64,000 bases of DNA from Chlorocebus sabaeus (taxonomy: Eukaryota; Chordata; Mammalia; Primates; Cercopithecidae). Both the position numbers and the translations under genes were made by a program. This document shows, piece after piece, positions 1-9,630 of the stretch; the stretch's first letter is position 1, and each line of letters starts with the position of its first letter. The stretch is taken from positions 124,001 to 188,000 of the forward strand of contig NW_027327637.1 in NCBI RefSeq assembly GCF_047675955.1. The letters are read 5' to 3'. A model generated the notes under the pieces. The model was not told the origin of the DNA and made no database searches. It saw nothing but the letters and a program-made list of their open reading frames with translations.

Positions 1-2078
1 CTTTCCCTTCAAGAAGCCTTTCGCTAAGGCTCTTCTTGTGGAATTGGCAAAGGGATATTTGGAAGCCCATGGAGGGCTATGGTGAAAAAGGAAATATCTT
101 CCGTTCAAAAGTGGAAAGAAGCTTTCTGAGAAACTGCTCTGTGTTCTGTTAATTCATCTAGCAGAGTTACATCTCTTCCTTCAAAAAGCCTTTCGCTAAG
201 GCTGTTCTTGTGGAATTGGCAAAGGGATATTTGGAAGCCCATAGAGGGCTATGGTGAAAAAGGAAATATCTTCCGTTCAAAACTGGAAAGAAGCTTTCTG
301 AGAAACTGCTCTGTGTTCTGTTAATTCATCTCACAGAGTTATATCTTTCCTTTCAAGAAGCCTTTCGCTAAGGCTGTTCTTGTGGAATTGGCAAAGGGAT
401 ATTTGGAAGCCCATAGAGGGCTATGGTGAAAAAGGAAATATCTTCCGTTCAAAACTGGAAAGAAGCTTTCTGAGAAACTGCTCTGTGTTCTGATAATTCA
501 TCTCACAGAGTTACATCTTTCCCTTTAAGAAGCCTTTCGCTAAGGCTCTTCTTGTGGAATTGGCAAAGGGATATTTGGAAGCCCATAGAGGGCTATGGTG
601 AAAAAGGAAATATCTTCCGTTCAAAAGTGGAAAGAAGCTTTCTGAGAAACTGCTCTGTGTTCTGTTAATTCATCTAGCAGAGTTACATCTCCTCCTTCAA
701 GAAGCCTTTCGCTAAGGCTGTTCTTGTGGAATTGGCAAAGGGATATTTGGAAGCCCATAGATTGCTATGGTGAAAAAGGAAATATCTTCCGTTCAAAACT
801 GGAAAGAAGCTTTCTGAGAAACTGCTCTGTGTTCTGTTAATTCATCTCACAGAGTTACATCTTTCCCTTCAAGAAGCCTTTCGCTAAGGCTGTTCTTGTG
901 GAATTGGCAAAGGGATATTTGGAAGCCCTTAGAGGGCTATGGTGAAAAAGGAAATATCTTCCGTTCAAAACTGGAAAGAAGCTTTCTGAGAAACTGCTCT
1001 GTGTTCTGTTAATTCATCTCACAGAGTTACATCTTTCCCTTCAAGAAGCCTTTCGCTAAGGCTGTTCTTGTGGAATTGGCAAAGGGATATTTGGAAGCCC
1101 ATAGAGGGCTATGTTGAAAAAGGAAATATCTTCCGTTCAAAACTGGAGAGAAGCTTTCTGAGAAACTGCTCTGTGTTCTGTTAATTCATCTCACAGAGTT
1201 ACATCTTTACCTTCAAGAAGCCTTTCGCTAAGGCTGTTCTTGTGGAATTGGCAAAGGGATATTTCGAAGCCCATAGAGGGCTATGGTGAAAAAGGAAATA
1301 TCTTCCGTTCAAAACTGGAAAGAAGCTTTCTGAGAAACTGCTCTGTGTTCTGTTAATTCATCTCACAGCGTTACATCTTTACCTTCAAGAAGCCTTTCGC
1401 TAAGGCTGTTCTTGTGGAATTGGCAAAGGGATATTTGGAAGCCCATAGAGGGCTATGGTGAAAAAGGAAATATCTTCCGTTCAAAACTGGAAAGAAGCTT
1501 TCTGAGAAACTGCTCTGTGTTCTGTTAATTCATCTCACAGAGTTACATCTTTCCCTTCAAGAAGTCTATCCCTAAGGCTGTTCTTGTGGAATTGGCAAAG
1601 GGATATTTGGAAGCCCATAGAGGGCTATGGTGAAAAAGGAAATACCTTCCGTTCAAAACTGGAAAGAAGCTTTCTGAGAAACTGCTCTGTGTTCTGTTAA
1701 TTCATCTCACAGAGTTACATCTTTAACTTCAAGAAGCCTTTCGCTAAGGCTGTTCTTGTGGAACTGGCAAAGGGATATTTGGAAGCCCATAGAGGGCTAT
1801 GTTGAAAAAGGAAATACCTTCCGTTCAAACCTGGAAAGAAGCTTTCTGAGAAACAGCTCTGTGTTCTGTTAATTCATCTCACAGAGTTACATCTTTCCCT
1901 TCAGGAAGCCTTTCGCTAAGGCTGTTCTTGTGAAATTGGCAAAGGGATATTTGGAAGCCCATAGAGGGCTATGGTGAAAAAGGAAATACCTTCCGTTCAA
2001 AACTGGAAAGAAGCTTTCTGAGAAACTGCTCTGTGTTCTGTTAATTCATCTCACAGAGTTACATCTTTCCCTTCAAGA

Positions 2079-2095
2079 AGCCTTTCGCTAAGGCT
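2079..2095. repeat. Short inverted repeat (dyad 1) in each consensus monomer
   Basis: AGCCTT and AAGGCT are perfect reverse complements separated by TCGCT, giving a 6-bp stem with a 5-nt loop. The loop contains one of the two CpGs of the monomer. Several common variants break one arm: CGCTAAGCCTG, CGCTTAGGCTG, CGCTAACGCTG and GAAGTCTTTCGC. This is a sequence observation; formation of the hairpin in vivo is inference. Confidence 0.7.
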
Positions 2096-2127
2096 GTTCT
2101 TGTGGAATTGGCAAAGGGATATTTGGA

Positions 2128-2142
2128 AGCCCATAGAGGGCT
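2128..2142. repeat. Short inverted repeat (dyad 2) in each consensus monomer
   Basis: AGCCC and GGGCT are reverse complements with ATAGA between them, a 5-bp stem with a 5-nt loop directly beside the pJ-alpha box. Both recurrent indel types of the window fall here: the 12-bp duplication at three sites, and the 1-bp deletion that turns AGCCCATAG into ACCCCTAG and mismatches the left arm. Confidence 0.7.
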
Positions 2143-2157
2143 ATGGTGAAAAAGGAA
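2141..2157 (-). promoter_or_regulatory. pJ-alpha-like box of the A-type alphoid monomer (example; repeated through the array)
   Basis: Read on the minus strand, this 17-mer agrees with the published pJ-alpha motif TTCCTTTTYCACCRTAG at every position. In human alphoid DNA the same monomer position holds either this A box or the CENP-B box, so these are A-type monomers. The box has three common states in this array: GGTGAAAAAGG (majority), GGAGAAAAAGG and GTTGAAAAAGG. The last two depart from the motif in its core. The motif match is seen directly; binding is not shown. Confidence 0.8.
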
Positions 2158-2223
2158 ATATCTTCCGTTCAAAACTGGAAAGAAGCTTTCTGAGAAACTG
2201 CTCTGTGTTCTGTTAATTCATCT

Positions 2224-2230
2224 CAACGAG
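2224..2230. repeat. CAACGAG variant monomer (first of ten noticed)
   Basis: CTCACAGAG of the consensus reads CTCAACGAG, usually followed in the next part of the monomer by CGCTTAGGCTG. The others are at 6180, 32352, 45078, 47314, 50754, 52473, 54708, 60726 and 62961. The variant adds a CpG (three instead of two). It is a useful landmark for array phasing. Confidence 0.85.
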
Positions 2231-5200
2231 TTACATCTTTCCCTTCAAGAAGCCTTTCGCTTAGGCTGTTCTTGTGGAATTGGCAAAGGGATATTTGGAA
2301 GCCCATAGAGGGCTATGTTGAAAAAGGAAATATCTTCCGTTCAAAACTGGAGAGAAGCTTTCTGAGAAACTGCTCTGTGTTCTGTTAATTCATCTCACAG
2401 AGTTACATCTTTCCCTTCAAGAAGCCTTTCGCTAAGGCTGTTCTTGTGGAATTGGCAAAGGGATATTTGGAAGCCCATAGAGGGCTATGGTGAAAAAGGA
2501 AATATCTTCCGTTCAAAACTGGAAAGAAGCTTTCTGAGAAACTGCTCTGTGTTCTGTTAATTCATCTCACAGAGTTACATCTTTCCTTTCAAGAAGCCTT
2601 TCGCTAAGGCTGTTCTTGTGGAATTGGCAAAGGGATATTTGGAAGCCCATAGAGGGCTATGGTGAAAAAGGAAATATCTTCCGTTCAAAACTGGAAAGAA
2701 GCTTTCTGAGAAACTGCTCTGTGTTCTGTTAATTCATCTCACAGAGTTACATCTTTCCCTTCCAGAAGCCTTCCGCTAAGGCTGTTCTTGTGGAATTGGC
2801 AAAGGGATATTTGGAAGCCCATAGAGGGCTATGGTGAAAAAGGAAATATCTTCCGTTCAAAACTGGAAAGAAGCTTTCTGAGAAACTGCTCTGTGTTCTG
2901 TTAATTCATCTCACAGAGTTACATCTTTAACTTCAAGAAGCCTTTCGCTAAGGCTGTTCTTGTGGAATTGGCAAAGGGATATTTGGAAGCCCATAGAGGG
3001 CTATGTTGAAAAAGGAAATATCTTCCGTTCAAAACTGGAAAGAAGCTTTCTGAGAAACTGCTCTGTGTTCTGTTAATTCATCTCACAGAGTTACATCTTT
3101 CCCTTCAAGAAGCCTTTCGCTAAGGCTGTTCTTGTGGAATTGGCAAAGGGATATTTGGAAGCCCATAGAGGGCTATGGTGAAAAAGGAAATATCTTCCGT
3201 TCAAAACTGGAAAGAAGCTTTCTGAGAAACTGCTCTGTGTTCTGTTAATTCATCTCACAGAGTTACATCTTTCCCTTCAAGAAGCCTTTCGCTAAGGCTG
3301 TTCTTGTGGAATTGGCAAAGGGATATTTGGAAGCCCATAGAGGGCTATGGTGAAAAAGGAAATATCTTCCGTTCAAAACTGGAAAGAAGCTTTCTGAGAA
3401 ACTGCTCTGTGTTCTGTTAATTCATCTCACAGAGTTACATCTTTAACTTCAAGAAGCCTTTCGCTAAGGCTGTTCTTGTGGAATTGGCAAAGGGATATTT
3501 GGAAGCCCATAGAGGGCTATGGAGAAAAAGGAAATATCTTCCGTTCAAAACTGGAAAGAAGCTTTCTGAGAAACTGTTCTATGTTCTGTTAATTCATCTC
3601 ACAGAGTTACATCTTTCCCTTCAAGAAGCCTTTCGCTTAGGCTGTTCTTCTGGAATTGGCAAAGGGATATTTGGAAGCCCATAGAGGGCTATGGTGAAAA
3701 AGGAAATATCTTTCGTTCAAAACTGGAAAGAAGCTTTCTGAGAAACTGCTCTGTGTTCTGTTAATTCATCTCACAGAGTTACATCTTTCCCTTCAAGAAG
3801 CCTCTCGCTAAGGCTGTTCTTGTGGAATTGGCAAAGGGATATTTGGAAGCCCATAGAGGGCTATGGTGAAAAAGGAAATATCTTCCGTTCAAAACTGGAA
3901 AGAAGCTTTCTGAGAAACTGCTCTGTGTTCTGTTAATTCATCTCACAGAGTTACATCTTTCCCTTCAAGAAGCCTTTCGCTAAGGCTGTTCTTGTGGAAT
4001 TGGCAAAGGGATATTTGGAAGCCCTTAGAGGGCTATGGTGAAAAAGGAAATATCTTCCGTTCAAAACTGGAAAGAAGCTTTCTGAGAAACTGCTCTGTGT
4101 TCTGTTAATTCATCTCACAGAGTTACATGTTTAACTTCTAGAAGCCTTTCGCTAAGGCTGTTCTTGTGGAATTGGCAAAGGGATATTTGGAAGCCCATAG
4201 AGGGCTATGGAGAAAAAGGAAATATCTTCCGTTCAAAACTGGAAAGAAGCTTTCTGAGAAACTGTTCTATGTTCTGTTAATTCATCTCACAGAGTTACAT
4301 CTTTCCCTTCAAGAAGCCTTTCCCTAAGGCTGTTCTTGTGGAATTGGCAAAGGGATATTTGGAAGCCCATAGAGGGCTATGGTGAAAAAGGAAATATCTT
4401 CCGTTCAAAACTGGAAAGAAGCTTTCTGAGAAACTGCTCTGTGTTCTGTTAATTCATCTCACAGAGTTACATCTTTCCCTTCAAGAAGCCTTTCGCTAAG
4501 CCTGTTCTTGTGGAATTGGCAAAGGGATATTTGGAAGCCCATAGAGGGCTATGGTGAAAAAGGAAATATCTTCCGTTGAAAACTGGAATGAAGCTTTCTG
4601 AGAAACTGCTCTGTGTTCTTTTAATTCATCTCACAGAATTACATCTTTCCCTTCAAGAAGCCTTTCGCTAAGGCTCTTCTTGTGGAATTGGCAAAGGGAT
4701 ATTTGGAAGCCCATGGAGGGCTATGGTGAAAAAGGAAATATCTTCCGTTCAAAAGTGGAAAGAAGCTTTCTGAGAAACTGCTCTGTGTTCTGTTAATTCA
4801 TCTAGCAGAGTTACATCTCTTCCTTCAAGAAGCCTTTCGCTAAGGCTGTTCTTGTGGAATTGGCAAAGGGATATTTGGAAGCCCATAGATTGCTATGGTG
4901 AAAAAGTAAATATCTTCCGTTCAAAACTGGAAAGAAGCTTTCTGAGAAACTGCTCTGTGTTCTGTTAATTCATCTCACAGAGTTACCTCTTTCCCTTCAA
5001 GAAGTCTTTCGCTAAGGCTGTTCTTGTGGAATTGGCAAAGGGATATTTTGAAGCCCTTAGAGGGCTATGGTGAAAAAGGAAATATCTTCCGTTCAAAACT
5101 GGAAAGAACCTTTCTGAGAAACTGCTCTGTGTTCTGTTAATTCATCTCACATAGTTACATCTTTCCCTTCAAGAAGCCTTTCGCTAAGGCTGTTCTTGTG

Positions 5201-7975
5201 GAATTGGCAAAGGGATATTTGGAAACCCATAGAGGGCTATGTTGAAAAAGGAAATATCTTCCGTTCAAAACTGGAGAGAAGCTTTCTGAGAAACTGCTCT
5301 GTGTTCTGTTAATTCATCTCACAGAGTTACATCTTTACCTTCAAGAAGCCTTTCGCTAAGCCTGTTCTTGTGGAATTGGCAAAGGGATATTTCGAAGCCC
5401 ATAGAGGGCTATGGTGAAAAAGGAAATATCTTCCGTTCAAAACTGGAAAGAAGCTTTCTGAGAAACTGCTCTGTGTTCTGTTAATTCATCTCACAGAGTT
5501 ACATCTTTCCCTTCAAGAAGCCTTTCGCTAAGGCTCTTCTTGTGGAATTGGCAAAGGGATATTTGGAAGCCCATAGAGGGCTATGGTGAAAAACGAAATA
5601 TCTTCCGTTCAAAATTGGAAAGAAGCTTTCTGAGAAACTGCTCTGTGTTCTGTTAATTCATCCCACAGAGTTACATCTTTCCCTTCAAGAAGTCTTTCGC
5701 TAAGGCTGTTCTTGTGGAATTGGCAAAGGGATATTTGGAAGCCCATAGAGGGCTATGGTGAAAAAGGAAATATCTTCCGTTCAAAACTGGAAAGAAGCTT
5801 TCTGAGAAACTGCTCTGTGTTCTGTTAATTCATCTCACAGAGTTACATCTTTCCCTTCAAGAAGCCTTTCGCTAAGGCTGTTCTTGTGGAATTGGCAAAG
5901 GGATATTTGCAAGCCCATAGAGGGCTATGGTGAAAAAGGAAATATCTTCCGTTCAAAACTGGAAAGAAGCTTTCTGAGAAATTGCTCTGTGTTCTGTTAA
6001 TTCATCTCACAGAGTTACATCTTTCCCTTCAAGAAGCCTTTCGCTAAGGCTCTTCTTGTGCAATTGGCAAATTGATATTTGGAAGCCCATAGAGGGCTAT
6101 GTTGAAAAAGGAAATATCTTCCGTTCAAACCTGGAAAGAAGCTTTCTGAGAAACTGCTCTGTGTTCTGTTAATTCATCTCAACGAGTTACATCTTTCCCT
6201 TCAAGAAGCCTTTCGCTTAGGCTGTTCTTGTGGAATTGGCAAAGGGATATTTGGAAGCCCATAGAGGGCTATGTTGAAAAAGGAAATATCTTCCGTTCAA
6301 AACTGGAAAGAAGCTTTCTGAGAAACTGCTCTGTGTTCTGTTAATTCATCTCACAGAGTTACATCTTTCCCTTCAAGAAGCCTTTCGCTAAGGCTGTTCT
6401 TGTGGAATTGGCAAAGGGATATTTGGAAGCCCATAGAGGGCTATGGTGAAAAAGGAAATATCTTCCGTTCAAAACTGGAAAGAAGCTTTCTGAGAAACTG
6501 CTCTGTGTTCTGTTAATTCATCTCACAGAGTTACATCTTTCCCTTCAAGAAGCCTTTCGCTAACGCTGTTATTGTGGAATTGGCAAAGGGATATTTGGAA
6601 GCCCATAGAGGGCTATGGTGAAAAAGGAAATATCTTCCGTTCAAAACTGGAAAGAAGCTTTCTGAGAAACTGCTCTGTGTTCTGTTAATTCATCTCACAG
6701 AGTTACATCTTTCCCTTCAAGAAGCCTTTCGCTAAGGCTGTTCTTGTGGAATTGGCAAAGGGATATTTGGAAGCACATAGAGGGCTATGGTGAAAAAGGA
6801 AATATCTTCCGTTCAAAACTGGAAAGAAGCTTTCTGATAAACTGCTCTGTGTTCTGTTAATTCATCTCACAGAGTTACATCTTTAACTTCAAGAAGCCTT
6901 TCGCTAAGGCTGTTCTTGTGGAATTGGCAAAGGGATATTTGGAAGCCCATAGAGGGCTATGGTGAAAAAGGAAATATCTTCCGTTCAAAACTGGAAAGAA
7001 GCTTTCTGAGAAACTGCTCTGTGTTCTGTTAATTCATCTCACAGAGTTACATCTTTCCCTTCAAGAAGCCTTTCGCTAAGGCTGTTCTTGTGGAATTGGC
7101 AAAGGGATATTTGGAAGCCCATAGAGGGCTATGGAGAAAAAGGAAATATCTTCCGTTCAAAAGTGGAAAGAAGCTTTCTGAGAAACTGCTCTGTGTTTTG
7201 TTAATTCATATCACAGAGTTACATCTTTCCCTTCAAGAAGCCTTTCGCTAAGGCTGTTCTTGTGGAATTGGCAAAGGGATATTTGGAAGCCCATAGAGGG
7301 CTATGGTGAAAAAGGAAATATCTTCCGTTCAAAACTGGAAAGAAGCTTTCTGAGAAACTGCTCTGTGTTCTGTTAATTCATCTCACAGAGTTACATCTTT
7401 AACTTCAAGAAGCCTTTCGCTAAGCCTGTTCTTGTGGAATTGGCAAACGGATATTTGGAAGCCCATAGAGGGCTATGGAGAAAAAGGAAATATCTTCCGT
7501 TCAAAACTGGAAAGAAGCTTTCTGAGAAACTGCTCTGTGTTCTGTTAATTCATCTCACAGAGTTACATCTTTCCCTTCAAGAAGCCTTTCGCTAAGGCTG
7601 TTCTTGTGGAATTGGCAAAGGGATATTTGGAAGCCCATAGAGGTCTATGGAGAAAAAGGAAATATCTTCCGTTCAAAACTGGAAAGAAGCTTTCTGAGAA
7701 ACTGTTCTATGTTCTGTTAATTCATCTCACAGAGTTACATTTTTCCCTTCAAGAAGCCTTTCGCTAAGGCTGTTCTTGTGGAATTGGCAAAGGGATATTT
7801 GGAAGCCCATAGAGGGCTATGGTGAAAAAGGAAATATCTTCCGTTCAAAACTGGAAAGAAGCTTTCTGAGAAACTGCTCTGTGTTCTGTTAATTCATCTC
7901 ACAGAGTTACATCTATCCTTTCAAGAAGCCTTTCGCTAAGGCTGTTCTTGTGGAATTGGCAAAGGGATATTTGGA

Positions 7976-7983
7976 ACCCCTAG
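7976..7983. repeat. Recurrent 1-bp-short monomer variant ACCCCTAG (first of eleven)
   Basis: AGCCCATAG of the consensus is changed to ACCCCTAG, giving a 171-bp monomer. The same lesion is found at 11254, 13845, 19531, 20906, 24001, 38276, 40167, 58395 and 61318, with a close relative (AACCCTAG) at 17124. Other single-base deletions, each seen once, are near 10096, 51851, 52801 and 55453. All fifteen together with the three 12-bp insertions balance the window length exactly. Confidence 0.85.
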
Positions 7984-9630
7984 AGGGCTATGGTGAAAAA
8001 GGAAACATCTTCCGTTCAAAACTGGAAAGAAGCTTTCTGAGAAACTGCTCTGTGTTCTGTTAATTCATCTCACAGAGTTACATCTTTCCCTTCAAGAAGC
8101 CTTTCGCTAAGGCTGTTCTTGTGGAATTGGCAAAGGGATATTTGGAAGCCCATAGAGGGCTATGGTGAAAAAGGAAATATCTTCCGTTCAAAACTGGAAA
8201 GAAGCTTTCTGAGAAACTGCTCTGTGTTCTGTTAATTCATCTCACAGAGTTACATCTTTAACTTCAAGAAGCCTTTCGCTAAGGCTGTTCTTGTGGAATT
8301 GGCAAAGGGATATTTGGAAGCCCTTAGAGGGCTATGGAGAAAAAGGAAATATCTTCCGTTCAAAACTGGAAAGAAGCTTTCTGAGAAACTGTTCTATGTT
8401 CTGTTATTTCATCTCACAGAGTTACATCTTTCCCTTCAAGAAGCCTTTCGCTAAGGCTGTTCTTGTGGAATTGGCAAAGGGATATTTGGAAGCCCATAGA
8501 GGGCTATGGTGAAAAAGGAAATATCTTCCGTTCAAAACTGGAAAGAAGCTTTCTGAGAAACTGCTCTGTGTTCTGTTAATTCATCTCACAGAGTTACATC
8601 TTTCCCTTCAAGAAGCCTTTCGCTAAGCCTGTTCTTGTGGAATTGGCAAAGGGATATTTGGAAGCCCATAGAGGGCTATGGTGAAAAAGGAAATATCTTC
8701 CGTTCAAAACTGGAGAGAAGCTTTCTGAGAAACTGCTCTGTGTTCTGTTAATTCATCTCCCAGAGTTACATCTTTACCTTCAAGAAGCCTTTCGCTAAGG
8801 CTGTTCTTGTGGAATTGGCAAAAGGATATTTGGAAGCCCATACAGGGCTATGGTGAAAAAGGAAATATCTTCCGTTCAAAACTGGAAAGAAGCTTTCTGA
8901 GAAACTGCTCTGTGTTCTGTTAATTCATCTCACAGAGTTACATCTTTCCCTACAAGAAGCCTTTCGCTAAAGCTGTTCTTGTGGAATTGGCAAAGGGATA
9001 TTTGGAAGCCCATAGAGGGCTATGGTGAAAAAGGAAATATCTTCCTTTCAAAACTGGAAAGAAGCTTTCTGAGAAACTGCTCTGTGTTCTGTTAATTCAT
9101 CTCACAGAGTTACATCTTTCCCTTCAAGAAGCCTTTCGCTAAGCCTGTTCTTGTGGAATTGGCAAAGGGATATTTGGAAGCCCATAGAGGGCTATGGTGA
9201 AAAAGGAAATATCTTCCGTTGAAAACTGGAATGAATCTTTCTGAGAAACTGCTCTGTGTTCTGTTAATTCATCTCACAGAGTTACATCTTTACCTTCAAG
9301 AAGCCTTTCGCTAAGGCTGTTCTTGTGGAATTGGCAAAGGGATATTTGCAAGCCCATAGAGGGCTATGGTGAAAAAGGAAATATCTTCCGTTCAAAACTG
9401 GAAAGAAGCTTTCTGAGAAACTGCTCTGTGTTCTGTTAATTCATCTCACAGAGTTACATCTTTCCCTTCAAGAAGTCTTTCGCTAAGGCTGTTCTTGTGG
9501 AATTGGCAAAGGGATATTTGGAAGCCCATAGAGGGCTATGGTGAAAAAGGAAATATCTTCCGTTCAAAACTGGAAAGAAGCTTTCTGAGAAACTGCTCTG
9601 TGTTCTGTTAATTCATCTCACAGAGTTACA

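Larger units (their letters stand above)
2041..2161. promoter_or_regulatory. Three A/T hexamers, candidate HMGA1 (alpha-protein) contact sites in one monomer
   Basis: TTAATT at 2041-2046, ATATTT at 2119-2124 and AAATAT at 2156-2161 are runs of six A/T bases. African green monkey alpha-protein, the HMG-I/HMGA1 family AT-hook protein, is known to bind such runs at a few places per 172-bp unit and has been linked to nucleosome positioning. The runs recur in nearly every monomer. Which of them is bound cannot be told from sequence. Confidence 0.55.
2011..2182 (+). repeat. Reference monomer matching the window consensus, HindIII to HindIII
   Basis: This 172-bp unit starts at one AAGCTT and ends just before the next at 2183. 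At every position where I compared variants it carries the commonest state: CATCTCACAGAG, ATCTTTCCCTTC, CGCTAAGGCTG, GTGGAATTGGC, GCCCATAGAGGG, CTATGGTGAAAAAGG, CTTCCGTTC. It serves as the coordinate frame for the sub-monomer sites listed here. It has two CpGs, in TTTCGC and in TTCCGTTC. The unit length is close to the nucleosome repeat, and this satellite is known to support regular nucleosome phasing. Confidence 0.9.
1..9630 (+). repeat. Mixed monomer segment with a variant block repeated 24 monomers apart
   Basis: This segment is regular 172-bp monomers. A recognisable block lies at about 530-1280 and again at about 4660-5410, exactly 4,128 bp (24 monomers) apart. It carries GCTCTTCTTG, AAAAGTGG, CATCTAGCAGAG, AGATTGCTATGG, GCCCTTAGAGG, CTATGTTG with CTGGAGAG, TTTACCTTC and ATTTCGAAG. 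The window opens inside a third partial copy (GCTCTTCTTG at 28, TCTAGCAGAG at 157). Indels here are the 1-bp deletion at 7976-7983. HindIII is lost at 5108 (GAACCTTTCTG) and at about 9235 (GAATCTTTCTG). No gene is present. Confidence 0.85.

Noticed and set aside
2079..2095. TTTCGCTAAGGCTGTTC as a CENP-B box
   Set aside because: Only the TTCG half fits. The conserved A and the CGGG part are absent, and it is not at the monomer position where CENP-B boxes occur.
2078..2096. Rho-independent terminator suggested by the AGCCTT/AAGGCT stem
   Set aside because: There is no T-tract after the stem, the stem is short, and the context is primate satellite, not bacterial.
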